Origin: Chlamydiia bacterium
GTDB lineage: Bacteria; Chlamydiota; Chlamydiia; Chlamydiales; Simkaniaceae
NCBI GenBank assembly: GCA_030429605.1
Contig: JAUIEV010000001.1
Coordinates: 400,380 to 464,379 of the forward strand
DNA length: 64,000 nucleotides
Direction: 5' to 3'
The notes below the pieces were generated by a model, which was not told the DNA's origin, made no database searches, and worked only from the letters and a program-made list of their open reading frames with translations. The translations under genes and the position numbers were made by a program. Positions 36,432 to 44,718 of this stretch are shown here, piece by piece (the stretch's first letter is position 1; each line of letters starts with the position of its first letter).

Positions 36432-38099
36432 TCAACGACCCTTCTTTAATTTTCTTTTTTGAGCTGATGTTTTTCCTTTAATGCTCTGCTTGGTCCTGAT
36501 TTTTCCCTGTTCCATCAAGAATGTGGATGGCTTTTCATATGATTCACCTAGTGAGTAATGGTCTTTTTCTACACATTCCAGAACTTTAGGAGCGTCTCCA
36601 TCTGCCGACCAACCCTTCAGTACTGCTTCTTTATATCTGATTGGAATATTTGCTTTTACAAGAAGCCTATCCCAATCTTCATCATCAATCTTTATGCACT
36701 TGTGTTGATAAAACTCCTTGGATTTGTTAGAGAATTCTTGAAGTAGGGTCATTTGCAAGTAATAGAGAGAGGCGTGGTATTGAGTTGGGGCGATTCCTTT
36801 AACAGGAGGCGGTAGCGTAGCCATCGGAATCAAAAGCATTCCTGTGCAATCGACTTCTCCATATGCAACAAGAGTCGGAAGTACTGTTAAAATAAGCCCA
36901 TCTTCTCTGCCTGTTTTTGGGCTTCTGAAGTGTGTTACATCGATTAGCCTTCCCTTTGTGATACGAGAGTCTTTTATATTCGGGATGTCTAAGTGTTTTA
37001 GCGCGTAGAGAATCTCTCTGAGTTCAGTTAAATGTTTTTTGTGAGTTAACCCCATTTCCTCTCCCAAATCAACAAATCCCCCTTCAAATTCTCTAACCCT
37101 GAAATCTGCAACCCCTTTTAACTTTTGCTCAATCGGGAGTGAAACAGCATACCGAAGAGCTTTGTGACCAACTACCGTGTTAATCTTTCCTACCCCTCTA
37201 AAAACTTTGTCGTGAAGGGTGGTTGGCACTAGTGGTATGTCAATTGTCCCAACGATATCTATCCCCTTGACAAGATTGATGACGCTGAGATTTGAAGCGG
37301 CGTCTTTCTTTGCGCTGATGATTGAACTCAGAGTTTCAAATGTTGGTTTGACAGTGCAGGGAGGGTATTTTCCGTCAAAAGTGATTCTCTTTTTTACCTT
37401 ATCTTCCCAAAGAACCCTGGCAAATCCTAAGAAAGCAGCTGAATGAAAAAAATGTTCCCCCTCACCCCTTTCTTTAGTTTGGAACCAAAATTCGGAAGCA
37501 GCACTAATACCTATTTCTTTGATTTTTCCCGCTTGCTCTTTTCCTCTCTTTCCTGTTGATTCTATGAACTTAAGATAGACCTTCAGTGGCTTGAAAATGT
37601 TTTTTTCATCAAAACACTCCCTGTCTGCATTAGGACTCTCTAGTTCGATAATATTTAGCACTGAATCCCCCGCTCCGTCTTCTTTAGCACTTTGGTTTAA
37701 TGATTCTTCGGCATCTTGCATCCAAGAAATCGGGAAAAGTTTATCCCCCATGTCATTAAACGCATTGCATATTTCGCGTGCCAATAGGTCAATTGACGAG
37801 GAAGGAACTTCTTTGGTTTTGTGTTCATTTTCGAGAACTCGTCTAGACAGGTCGTGGTGAAAAGCTAGCGGGTCTAGCGACTTAATGGCTCCGAAGAAGC
37901 TCCTAATGAGCTGAAAAAGAATATGTGGCGGAAGAGACTCTTTTGATGTTTCAAGCTCAATGCATCTAAGTATGTGTGCCAACTCTACAGTTTTTGCTCC
38001 ATAGATGTGTTCGTATATTTTTTTTGACTTTTCATCTATTGCAATGAATCCGTAAGTCTCAATAGTGCAACTTTTCTCCGCATTATTTGAGGCCATCAT
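36432..38099 (-). CDS. Putative replication protein of the island
   Basis: I do not recognise a named family. The 555-residue protein is soluble with a mixed alpha/beta pattern and a very basic C-terminus (KTSAQKRKLKKGR) suitable for DNA binding. Its start overlaps the end of the primase-helicase gene by 17 bases, so the two are translated together, and its 3' end is ten bases from the 22-bp iterons. Origin-binding initiator is the natural hypothesis. A partner of the primase or another DNA-processing protein remains possible. Confidence 0.5.
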   Translation of the reverse strand: MMASNNAEKSCTIETYGFIAIDEKSKKIYEHIYGAKTVELAHILRCIELETSKESLPPHILFQLIRSFFGAIKSLDPLAFHHDLSRRVLENEHKTKEVPSSSIDLLAREICNAFNDMGDKLFPISWMQDAEESLNQSAKEDGAGDSVLNIIELESPNADRECFDEKNIFKPLKVYLKFIESTGKRGKEQAGKIKEIGISAASEFWFQTKERGEGEHFFHSAAFLGFARVLWEDKVKKRITFDGKYPPCTVKPTFETLSSIISAKKDAASNLSVINLVKGIDIVGTIDIPLVPTTLHDKVFRGVGKINTVVGHKALRYAVSLPIEQKLKGVADFRVREFEGGFVDLGEEMGLTHKKHLTELREILYALKHLDIPNIKDSRITKGRLIDVTHFRSPKTGREDGLILTVLPTLVAYGEVDCTGMLLIPMATLPPPVKGIAPTQYHASLYYLQMTLLQEFSNKSKEFYQHKCIKIDDEDWDRLLVKANIPIRYKEAVLKGWSADGDAPKVLECVEKDHYSLGESYEKPSTFLMEQGKIRTKQSIKGKTSAQKRKLKKGR

Positions 38100-39969
38100 A
38101 TTTCCCTCGTTTCAGGGGTTTTGTTTCTTTACTTGCAATGATAGCCTGCATTTCAACGTATTCGTTGATAGATATGGTTTTAAAATCTTCTCCACAGTTA
38201 GCCCCGAGCATATGCAGGGTTCTTTTATTATCTGTTTTATCAAAGCCTAAAACAGTTCTACATCCAGCAGCAAATGCACCTGCTCCTCGGATGGATTCAA
38301 TAGACAGGGCTTCTTTTTGCTGAGATGAAGATTTGCGTAAGTGCTGGATAAATAATAAAGTAGGGTTATTGTTAGACCCTTTTTCAATTCCAAAAAGCAT
38401 ATTGGCTTGTAGATGCATTTCGTTTGCAGTTGCATTGCAGTTTTCATCGTAAGAAAATGCCTTAGAAAGAGTATCAACAACGAGAAGTTTGGGACGTAGT
38501 TCTCTACATAAACCGGCTATACTATTTCCAGCCTCAGTTCTCGTGATATTTTTATTTCGATTGGATACTAATAAAGGAGAACTTCCATGGTGTACAAAAA
38601 GATTGCCCTCAAGCTTTATCTGCTCCTCAGCATTTAGTGCAAACTCGCTTAACCTGTGCAGCAACACACTAATAGCATCTTCAAAGGACAGAAATAACAC
38701 GCTTCCTTCGCAGCTAGGTTTAAAAACATTTAGTAAAGTGCTCCCCGTGGCGACTGATACTGCCGCATTGAGTGCAAACAAACTTTTCCCTGCTTTTGGT
38801 CCACCACCTACAATTACCGATTCTCCTTTTTGCATTAGTCGTCCTTGTTTCCCTGAAAAGATTTTTGTATTTTCAATGATTTGGGGAAGAGCTTCGAATA
38901 AGTGTTCAGGTTCCGGCACATCTGCGAGATTTTTAATTTTGTAGTAGGCCAACCATTCCTTGATAGATTTTGCCTCTACGTTGATAGGGTATGATTTTCC
39001 AACTTCAGGTGTTATATGGATTTCTGTATTGAGCTGGCCAAGTACATCTCCTAAAGAGAAACCGCAAATGGACACCAAGTCATTGAAATCATCTGCTTTA
39101 GTTTCTTCTAGGAGGTTTGCAGAACTAAAGTCGGGAATAGAATATGAAAAGGGAGGGTCTATTTGCTTTATTGCATTCATAGCAGCTTCGCTTTTGTCAA
39201 GTGCGAGCTTGATAAGAATAGATGGATATTTTTTGCGAATAGCGGCAACGGCGGCGGCGATGTTACCTGCTGAACCAACGGAAGCCACAGCTACCTTCTT
39301 TTCCAGCGCTTCCCAGATGGTCATAGCTGTGGCAACCCCTTCCGCAATGTACACCTGGCTACTCTTTATGATATCTCCGAGGAGAAAAAAGCTGCCTTTG
39401 TAAGAGCTGCCCTTTAGAAAAAACTTCCCGTGCTCACTTATAAACTGCATAGTCTGTAGCTCTCCTTCCAGATTATAGAAAGGAACGACCAAAGCATGAT
39501 TGTCGCGGTCATCCTTTCCGAAGCGAACTCCAGGAGGCTTAGAAATTTTCTTTTTTGAAAGGTAAGGATGCTCACCTGTTTCCGAACACCTCCTCCATCG
39601 CACATGAGCAGAAGTACTAGAAGACTCTGTATTGGAAGTGTAAGCAGGTTTTGATGTCGACCTTGTTTTATTGTTTAAAGAGAGATGATATGGCTGAAAT
39701 TGCGCTGCTAATTGCTCTATTGCATCTCGAAATTCGATGCCGAAAGATTTCGCATAAAGGTCGATTAGGTCCCCTTTCTCTCTACAGTTGTGACAGATAT
39801 AGGAGTGGTTCTCTTGGCTGATAGCAAGACTTCTCCGATTATCTCCCTGATGGATAGGGCAGTAATCTCTGATTTCTTTTCCTGAGATTTGCGGAGAGCT
39901 TTTTGAATATGCAATTAAACGTAAAAGTTCAGTTGGCTTTATGAGACCATTTAGTTCCTTGGCATCCAT
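38083..39969 (-). CDS. CHC2 zinc finger/TOPRIM primase fused to RepA-like AAA helicase
   Basis: The 628-residue protein begins with a CHC2 primase zinc finger (C37, H40, C59, C62 in CPIHQGDN and YICHNCREKGD). A TOPRIM-like region follows at about 180-270 (VYIAEGVATAMTIWEAL). The C-terminal half is a RecA/RepA-type ATPase: Walker A GGPKAGKS at about 388-396 and Walker B LLVVDTLSKAF, close to the AAA_25/RepA helicase group. Such primase-helicases replicate plasmids and satellite phages. It is overlapped by the downstream gene and preceded by the excisionase-like gene, nine bases away. Confidence 0.85.
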   Translation of the reverse strand: MDAKELNGLIKPTELLRLIAYSKSSPQISGKEIRDYCPIHQGDNRRSLAISQENHSYICHNCREKGDLIDLYAKSFGIEFRDAIEQLAAQFQPYHLSLNNKTRSTSKPAYTSNTESSSTSAHVRWRRCSETGEHPYLSKKKISKPPGVRFGKDDRDNHALVVPFYNLEGELQTMQFISEHGKFFLKGSSYKGSFFLLGDIIKSSQVYIAEGVATAMTIWEALEKKVAVASVGSAGNIAAAVAAIRKKYPSILIKLALDKSEAAMNAIKQIDPPFSYSIPDFSSANLLEETKADDFNDLVSICGFSLGDVLGQLNTEIHITPEVGKSYPINVEAKSIKEWLAYYKIKNLADVPEPEHLFEALPQIIENTKIFSGKQGRLMQKGESVIVGGGPKAGKSLFALNAAVSVATGSTLLNVFKPSCEGSVLFLSFEDAISVLLHRLSEFALNAEEQIKLEGNLFVHHGSSPLLVSNRNKNITRTEAGNSIAGLCRELRPKLLVVDTLSKAFSYDENCNATANEMHLQANMLFGIEKGSNNNPTLLFIQHLRKSSSQQKEALSIESIRGAGAFAAGCRTVLGFDKTDNKRTLHMLGANCGEDFKTISINEYVEMQAIIASKETKPLKRGKYDGLK

Positions 39970-39978
39970 AGATATGCT

Positions 39979-40269
39979 CTATTTGTCCATTCGGTAAGTT
40001 TTTGAATGCTGGCGCAACCACGTAATTAGAGAGTTCACGGGATAGCACACTCGTCGACCGATGAAAAATCGACCTTCTGGACCAGTTCCTTGAGAATCTG
40101 CATTGGCAATGCTTTTGGGAGAGATTCCTCCACCAGTAAATTGTTTGACTTCGGCTCTAGCTACTGCTGATGATGGCCATCTGGCTGCCATGTCACTAAA
40201 AATATCCTTTTCCACGATATACCTTTGGGTAATGCTTTTATTTCTCCACCCTAGGATTACTCTGGACAC
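39979..40269 (-). CDS. AlpA/excisionase-like winged-helix DNA-binding protein
   Basis: The 96-residue protein has a MerR-like helix-turn-helix ending SPKSIANADSQGTGPEGRFFIGRRVCYPVNSLITWLRQH, matching the AlpA/HTH_17 excisionase pattern (strand-turn-strand wing, then helix). The first about 45 residues are divergent. Such proteins bend DNA for excision or regulate the integrase. It lies directly upstream of the primase in the same direction. Confidence 0.7.
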   Translation of the reverse strand: MSRVILGWRNKSITQRYIVEKDIFSDMAARWPSSAVARAEVKQFTGGGISPKSIANADSQGTGPEGRFFIGRRVCYPVNSLITWLRQHSKTYRMDK

Positions 40270-40383
40270 CTAGGGATTCATTTGAGCACTATGATAAGGT
40301 ATGATTTTGAGAATGAAGAAAGAGTGTAAGTTTATAAAAGACGTTTTGAAGTTCCCTAGAGAGAAAAAAATATGCGTGAAACT

Positions 40384-41115
40384 TTATTTTTTTCTTGCGG
40401 GTGTAAGTTTAGGTTTCTTTTTTCGGGTACTTCCACCTTTAGGACATTCAGGATTTACTTTTTTAATCCAACCCAAGAGAGTTCGTGGGCGATAGAGCGT
40501 GAAGACCCCAGGAGCTTTCTGAAAAGCTCGCCGAAGACTTTTAATTGAGGGGGTATCGAGTATTTCCTGATGACGCATCTTATTGGGATAAGCGCGTTTT
40601 AATAAAGCTTCTACTCGTCTTTGAAGCAGAGCTTCATGGTAAGACGTTAAATAAATGTTGCTATTTCGGAGTATCTTATTTGTAGGGGAAAAGAGGTCGA
40701 ATAACTCTAAAAGATTTAAGGGTAAATATTTCAAGAATCTGTATGTCACACGTATATTTTCTTCAGCAAGCCATTGGATGTATCTGCAGCAGGGGAGGTG
40801 TAAATTATCTCCTAGAAATTCTACTTCTAAGAAGTTGTCTTCCTGCATTTTTTTACAATATTTGATGAATTGGAGAGTAAGCCCAACTGCTCGACTTACT
40901 TTTTTCTCTTCCTTCAAATCAACCGCTGGAATCTCACCGTCCAAAATCTTCTTTAGTCGGGAAGGGTCAATAGCACCGGCAAGAGCCCCAAACTCATCAG
41001 GGGTCCATGCATCAAGAGTAAAATAGCTTTTGTACTGTTCTTCTTCTGTTTGGTAAAGTGTTGAGAAAAGAGTGGAATCCGTGTCAGCTATCTGCATTAA
41101 CAGCCTCTTCAACAT
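40384..41115 (-). CDS. Unknown island protein
   Basis: I do not recognise this 243-residue protein. It is mostly helical, without membrane segments, rich in Leu/Lys/Arg, and ends with a strongly basic tail (GGSTRKKKPKLTPARKK). Its start lies 32 bases inside the 3' end of the second integrase, so it is probably expressed with it. DNA or RNA binding is suggested only by the tail. Confidence 0.6.
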   Translation of the reverse strand: MLKRLLMQIADTDSTLFSTLYQTEEEQYKSYFTLDAWTPDEFGALAGAIDPSRLKKILDGEIPAVDLKEEKKVSRAVGLTLQFIKYCKKMQEDNFLEVEFLGDNLHLPCCRYIQWLAEENIRVTYRFLKYLPLNLLELFDLFSPTNKILRNSNIYLTSYHEALLQRRVEALLKRAYPNKMRHQEILDTPSIKSLRRAFQKAPGVFTLYRPRTLLGWIKKVNPECPKGGSTRKKKPKLTPARKK

Positions 41116-42319
41116 CGATTTGAGATAAGGACTCTGCTAGCTTTTGCATAGCCTGCTTTTGAGCATTGGTATCGCCCTTCACATATCTAAAGACCATAGC
41201 GGGCGTTTTCCATCCGAAGATTAACTGCATATCTTTTACAGAAATGCCATTTCTAGCTGAAAATGTTGCGGCCGAATGCCTGAGTGTATGGAAAGTTACC
41301 TGGTCCCTCGGTCCTCGATTAGCATTCAATTCTAGAGCATTTACCGCTGTTTTAAATGCACTTGGGGGTTCTCGAAAGGGAGTGCCATCTCTTTTGACAA
41401 AGACATATGCTCCAACAGGACCTGGAGCAATATATTGAAGGAGTTCTTTGAGAGAATCTCCTAGATACAACTCTCTGCTTTCTTTGTTCTTGGTATCCAG
41501 GAAAAGTACTCGTTGTCTTTCAAAGCATACGTATTCAAACTTCAGATTGGCTGCCTCTGAGAAACGGCATCCTGTGAATGCACAAAACTTGGTAATTTGA
41601 TAAGCAGGCTGGTCAATGATTGCTAATCGGTCTAAAATGCTTTTGAGTTCTCTAGGAGTAAGCACGCGTGTTCGTGTGTTATTGACTTTCTCCATTTCCA
41701 CGTAAGCCGCTGGATTGTCTCCTGCTTTGACAAGCTTTCTCCTTGCTGCGTATTTCCATATCCGAAAAAAGGTCCCGACAGCATATTGTTGGGTTCTGGG
41801 AGAAAGCCCTTCTACCCTCATGTGATTAACTAGCACATCAATGTCGTTATGCGTAATGGATTTTAGAGGTTTACTTCCCATCAAAGGGCATATTCGCTTT
41901 TCAAAATGGGCGACTTCCTTCTGCCAAGAAGATGGTTTGATTCTATCCTTAAGAAATTTTTCATAATCTCGTTTCCAAAACTCTTGTAGAGTCAATCCCT
42001 CAGCTTTTTTTGCGAGAAACGCTTGCTGTTGAAGAAGTCTTTTTTCTTTGAGAGTGCTTGGTCCTATGCCTAGACGGTGATTCTTTTGCAGTTCAGCCAA
42101 TACAGCAGCGGCGCGCTTCTCTGTCCAGTTAAAGCATTTTTTCTTTCCCTGTTGGTCGACCTCTTCCCAAGATTCTCTTGCCCATCCAAGGGCTTCCTGG
42201 ACCATTTTCCCGTTGAGTTTATAAAATATAGTGTAGTATCTATCTGGCTTGACACCGTGTTTTCGAGAAGGATGTTCTCGATAGCGCACACCTTGGAATT
42301 TTGATTTAACCCATTTCAT
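41084..42319 (-). CDS. Tyrosine site-specific integrase
   Basis: The 411-residue integrase has an N-terminal arm-binding region (about 1-85, AP2-like fold expected), a SAM-like core-binding domain (about 110-210), and the catalytic domain with R252 (FTGCRFSEAANL), H344-xx-R347 (HTLRHSAAT) and Y379 (FRYVKGD). The position usually held by the third catalytic His is Trp370 (FGWKTPAM), which is seen in other active integrases. It sits next to the right attachment site, reading away from it, as in typical tRNA islands. It is unlike the Pgp8-type enzyme at the other end. Confidence 0.9.
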   Translation of the reverse strand: MKWVKSKFQGVRYREHPSRKHGVKPDRYYTIFYKLNGKMVQEALGWARESWEEVDQQGKKKCFNWTEKRAAAVLAELQKNHRLGIGPSTLKEKRLLQQQAFLAKKAEGLTLQEFWKRDYEKFLKDRIKPSSWQKEVAHFEKRICPLMGSKPLKSITHNDIDVLVNHMRVEGLSPRTQQYAVGTFFRIWKYAARRKLVKAGDNPAAYVEMEKVNNTRTRVLTPRELKSILDRLAIIDQPAYQITKFCAFTGCRFSEAANLKFEYVCFERQRVLFLDTKNKESRELYLGDSLKELLQYIAPGPVGAYVFVKRDGTPFREPPSAFKTAVNALELNANRGPRDQVTFHTLRHSAATFSARNGISVKDMQLIFGWKTPAMVFRYVKGDTNAQKQAMQKLAESLSQIDVEEAVNADS

Positions 42320-42341
42320 TGAGAACTCGTTGTCATAAAGT

Positions 42342-42360
42342 TGTCCAACCCCTGTCCAAC
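42342..42360 (+). repeat. Right-end TGTCCAAC direct repeats
   Basis: TGTCCAAC occurs at 42342-42349 and 42353-42360, 11 bases apart, in the same orientation and spacing as at the left end (30001-30019). They are just upstream of the integrase start, so they may be integrase arm sites or an operator. Confidence 0.5.
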
Positions 42361-42479
42361 CTTTTTGATATGAAATAGCGGGTTAAACTGGGATGTTTTG
42401 GGAAGAGAAATTAGACGTAAATACTTTATTAGTCAACAGGTTAATGGTTTTTTGGGAAGGTTTGGGAACAACTAAAAAT

Positions 42480-42543
42480 GGGACTTAAAATCCCTCGGAC
42501 ATTGCGTCCATGCGGGTTCAAGTCCCGCTCCGAGCAATTTCAT
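42480..42543 (+). repeat. Partial tRNA-Leu 3' half (att site, second copy)
   Basis: From the anticodon stem (GGGACTTAAAATCCCT, still with anticodon TAA) this copy continues through a complete variable arm (GGAC/GTCC), the T arm and the acceptor strand TCCGAGC A. The variable arm differs from the intact tRNA at 29848, but both are self-complementary. The last 54 bases (42490-42543) recur exactly at 44617-44670. It lacks the 5' half and cannot make a tRNA. The gene-less stretch 42320-42808 holds otherwise only the integrase arm repeats and a possible promoter. Confidence 0.85.
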
Positions 42544-42756
42544 AGAGAGGAGTGCGTAAAAATGTACTTCTCAAATTATCTCAAAAAAACTTCTAAAATA
42601 CGCAATTCTTACGTACTAGACTGCATGAACCCAGCTGCACTGCTGAATATTTTCTCAGCTCCATGTTATTTTGCTGTGACATTTGTGACGCGCGTGACTC
42701 ATGGGAAACTGCTGTTACAAATCTTGGTTTTTGTCACATTTCAAAATGACAAGTAG

Positions 42757-42785
42757 TTGACCTAAACTTAGCAAAATCTTAATGT
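42757..42785 (+). promoter_or_regulatory. Promoter of the toxin-immunity pair
   Basis: The -35 box TTGACC (42757-42762) and the -10 box TAATGT (42780-42785) have 17-base spacing. The start would be about 15 bases before the toxin ATG. Confidence 0.4.
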
Positions 42786-42808
42786 TTGCTTATTTCTTGT
42801 GAGGGCAT

Positions 42809-44215
42809 ATGTTAAAGTGTAGGTTTTTTTCTTCTTTGATCCTCTTTTTGCTTTTACCTTCTCTATTGATATATCCACTGGGAAATCCGAAGACCTCTAT
42901 TGCGGAGTTAGGAGCTAAGAAAGAGTATACCTCGCTTACATATGATAGCATTTTACAGCTCCTAGAAGAGATTGAAACAGGAGCTTTGAAAAATAAATGT
43001 TCGCTTGATCAGTTATGGAAAATCAATCGCTTCATCGCGCTTTTAGCATATGAAGGAATGCGTTCGAATGATGCCTCAGCTGAAATAGCGCTCAATCAAG
43101 ACATCTTGTACCTCCTGTATGACGAATCACCGTTTTACTATGCCTCGTCAACTGATCTAAGTAGGGACTTTTATTTCGCCAGGACTCTTTCACATGACAC
43201 TCTTCGTGAAAATATTCAGCAGTGCGGCTGGGTAAGCAAGAAATGGAAAAGTACGAAGAAATTCGTAAAGAAACACAAAACGGCAATCATTGTTGGAGCG
43301 GTGATAGTAGTAGCTGCGACTGTAGTGGTGGTCGCTGTTTCAGCGTCATCGGCAGCAGCAGCTGCGGCAGGAGCTGCAGGTGCAGCCGCCGCTTCAGATT
43401 CTAAACCAAATGAGTCGCCTTCACTATCGAAAAAAGAAGAGTCTCCTTCACTACTTCTAGAACGTGGAGAGGAAACGCTTGTTCAAGAAGTTATTAAGGA
43501 AAAGGCTTCCTTGGTAAAAGAGGTTGTTTATGAAGATGTAAATGGCAACTCATCTTCACAGGAAGACCCTATATCTCTTGCTGAGAAAGGAAGGGAGGTT
43601 GGAGCCCACCTTGCACACCAGGTCTTTGATGAAATAGCAGAGTACGTAAAATTAGGTCCTGAGTTTATTGAAGAGGTAAAAGAACTTGGATCAAAATTAC
43701 TGCCTGAGGGGCTGTTATGTGAAAATAATGAGCTGATAGGGAATGCAGTAGAGAATTATGAAAAAAATATAGAAAAAGGCCATGAGGCAATAGATAGAGC
43801 ATTCTCCACTGATCAGGCCGAGTTCTATACTAAAGAGGCTAAGAAGAGCGCGTTTACAGATCAGTTTAGTATTGGTATAATGCCTCTTCCTGGTTGTTTT
43901 AATAGTATGTTTAAGAATGCTTCTCATTTCAGGAAAGCAGGGAAAGTTCTAGATAGGGCTGGATTTACCAAATCAGGAAGGGCATTGATGAAACATGGAT
44001 ATCGAGAAGGGAGTGTTTTTCCGAAGCCGCTAGGAAATCCTGAACAGATTAATAGACAGGGGCAGGTGATTCTTGAAGAAATTTTAAATGATCCAAATAA
44101 TAAGGTGTATCGTATGTCTGATGGAAGTTTAAAGGTATATTCTTCAAATGGTCGGGGTGCAGCTTTTAAAAAAGATGGAAGCTTTAATGGTTTTAGAGAG
44201 CAACAATATGAATAA
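42809..44215 (+). CDS. Secreted/membrane polymorphic toxin, BECR-like nuclease C-terminus
   Basis: The 468-residue protein starts with a signal peptide (FFSSLILFLLLPSLLIYPLG). A helical domain (about 30-140) leads to a membrane helix at 158-178 (KTAIIVGAVIVVAATVVVVA), an Ala-rich linker and an acidic spacer. The C-terminal about 100 residues are the toxin-type domain: FTKSGRALMKHGYREGSVFP, then RQGQVILEEILNDPN and SSNGRGAAFKKDGSFNGF. This order of motifs closely resembles the C-terminal domains of Rhs and CdiA polymorphic toxins (colicin D/E5-like RNase fold, by analogy). It overlaps its immunity gene by eight bases. RNase activity is inferred. Confidence 0.75.
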   Translation: MLKCRFFSSLILFLLLPSLLIYPLGNPKTSIAELGAKKEYTSLTYDSILQLLEEIETGALKNKCSLDQLWKINRFIALLAYEGMRSNDASAEIALNQDILYLLYDESPFYYASSTDLSRDFYFARTLSHDTLRENIQQCGWVSKKWKSTKKFVKKHKTAIIVGAVIVVAATVVVVAVSASSAAAAAAGAAGAAAASDSKPNESPSLSKKEESPSLLLERGEETLVQEVIKEKASLVKEVVYEDVNGNSSSQEDPISLAEKGREVGAHLAHQVFDEIAEYVKLGPEFIEEVKELGSKLLPEGLLCENNELIGNAVENYEKNIEKGHEAIDRAFSTDQAEFYTKEAKKSAFTDQFSIGIMPLPGCFNSMFKNASHFRKAGKVLDRAGFTKSGRALMKHGYREGSVFPKPLGNPEQINRQGQVILEEILNDPNNKVYRMSDGSLKVYSSNGRGAAFKKDGSFNGFREQQYE

Positions 44216-44462
44216 AAAATTTACAATAGAGATGTGCAGCGACTTAGACTATGAAGGCATGGTGATCACAATTAATCATGATATGGAGTCAATAGCATCA
44301 CTCAATTATGATAAAGGGATAGACAAACTGGAAGTTACAATCCATCCTCTTCAAAAAGGTATATCATTCCTTTTATCTGATTTCCTAGAAGTTGTGGAAA
44401 AAGCGAAACATCTTGCAATTAAATGCGCAGAGGAAGATCTCAAAAGAGATCAAAATATTTAG
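44208..44462 (+). CDS. Immunity protein for the preceding toxin
   Basis: The 84-residue acidic protein starts at an ATG inside the last codons of the toxin, so translation is coupled. It reads KFTIEMCSDLDYEGMVITINHDMESIASLNYDKGIDKLEVTI, then a C-terminal helix (LSDFLEVVEKAKHLAIKC). This pattern (IEM-SDL-YE-MV, later KLEV, a final helix with EAK-like positions) fits the small immunity proteins that pair with the same toxin domain in other bacteria, as I remember them. The frame is open 60 bases further upstream, but the overlapping ATG is the natural start. Confidence 0.7.
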   Translation: MNKKFTIEMCSDLDYEGMVITINHDMESIASLNYDKGIDKLEVTIHPLQKGISFLLSDFLEVVEKAKHLAIKCAEEDLKRDQNI

Positions 44463-44616
44463 TAGTTAGTGAGGACTATTTCTCTCAACCGCTTTTTTCT
44501 TTAAAAAACATACTAATAGTTTTTGTACTGCGTAAATAGTGCGTAATTTTTTGTGTTTCTCATCATTTATTCTCTGAATTTCAATGCAGTAGCTAGAAAT
44601 ATACAAGGGATTGTAT

Positions 44617-44670
44617 ATCCCTCGGACATTGCGTCCATGCGGGTTCAAGTCCCGCTCCGAGCAATTTCAT
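44617..44670 (+). repeat. Partial tRNA-Leu 3' end (att site, third copy)
   Basis: This 54-base stretch is identical to 42490-42543 and contains the 3' side of the anticodon stem, variable arm, T arm and acceptor strand plus eight bases of flanking sequence. It lacks the anticodon. It marks the right border of the toxin-immunity cassette. The rest of 44463-44718 holds no recognisable gene. Confidence 0.85.
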
Positions 44671-44718
44671 TGTACAAAGACTTAGATTGAATACTCTTTG
44701 AGTTTCAAGGAAATACAA

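Larger units (their letters stand above)
29876..42543. mobile_element. Integrated chlamydial-plasmid-like element in tRNA-Leu
   Basis: The element runs from the anticodon arm of tRNA-Leu to a duplicated tRNA-Leu 3' half at 42480-42535. It contains two tyrosine recombinases (one at each end), an AlpA-like excisionase, a CHC2/TOPRIM primase-helicase, a putative replication protein with three 22-bp iterons, a DEXH helicase and cargo including a metal P-type ATPase. The left recombinase resembles Pgp8 of chlamydial plasmids. Replication genes plus recombinases suggest an integrated plasmid or an integrative element able to replicate; there are no phage structural or conjugation genes. Confidence 0.8.
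42490..44670. mobile_element. 2.1-kb toxin-immunity cassette between 54-bp tRNA-Leu direct repeats
   Basis: The cassette is bounded by identical 54-base copies of the tRNA-Leu 3' end (42490-42543 and 44617-44670). It contains only the secreted toxin gene and its overlapping immunity gene, without its own integrase. The arrangement suggests mobilisation in trans by an integrase of the adjacent element, in tandem with it. Confidence 0.65.

Noticed and set aside
42562..42756. A 64-residue frame with a purine-rich ribosome binding site between the attachment repeat and the toxin gene
   Set aside because: The sequence has no recognisable pattern, lies in the gene-poor attachment region, and ends in the toxin promoter. 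The site may be chance; I do not list it as a gene.
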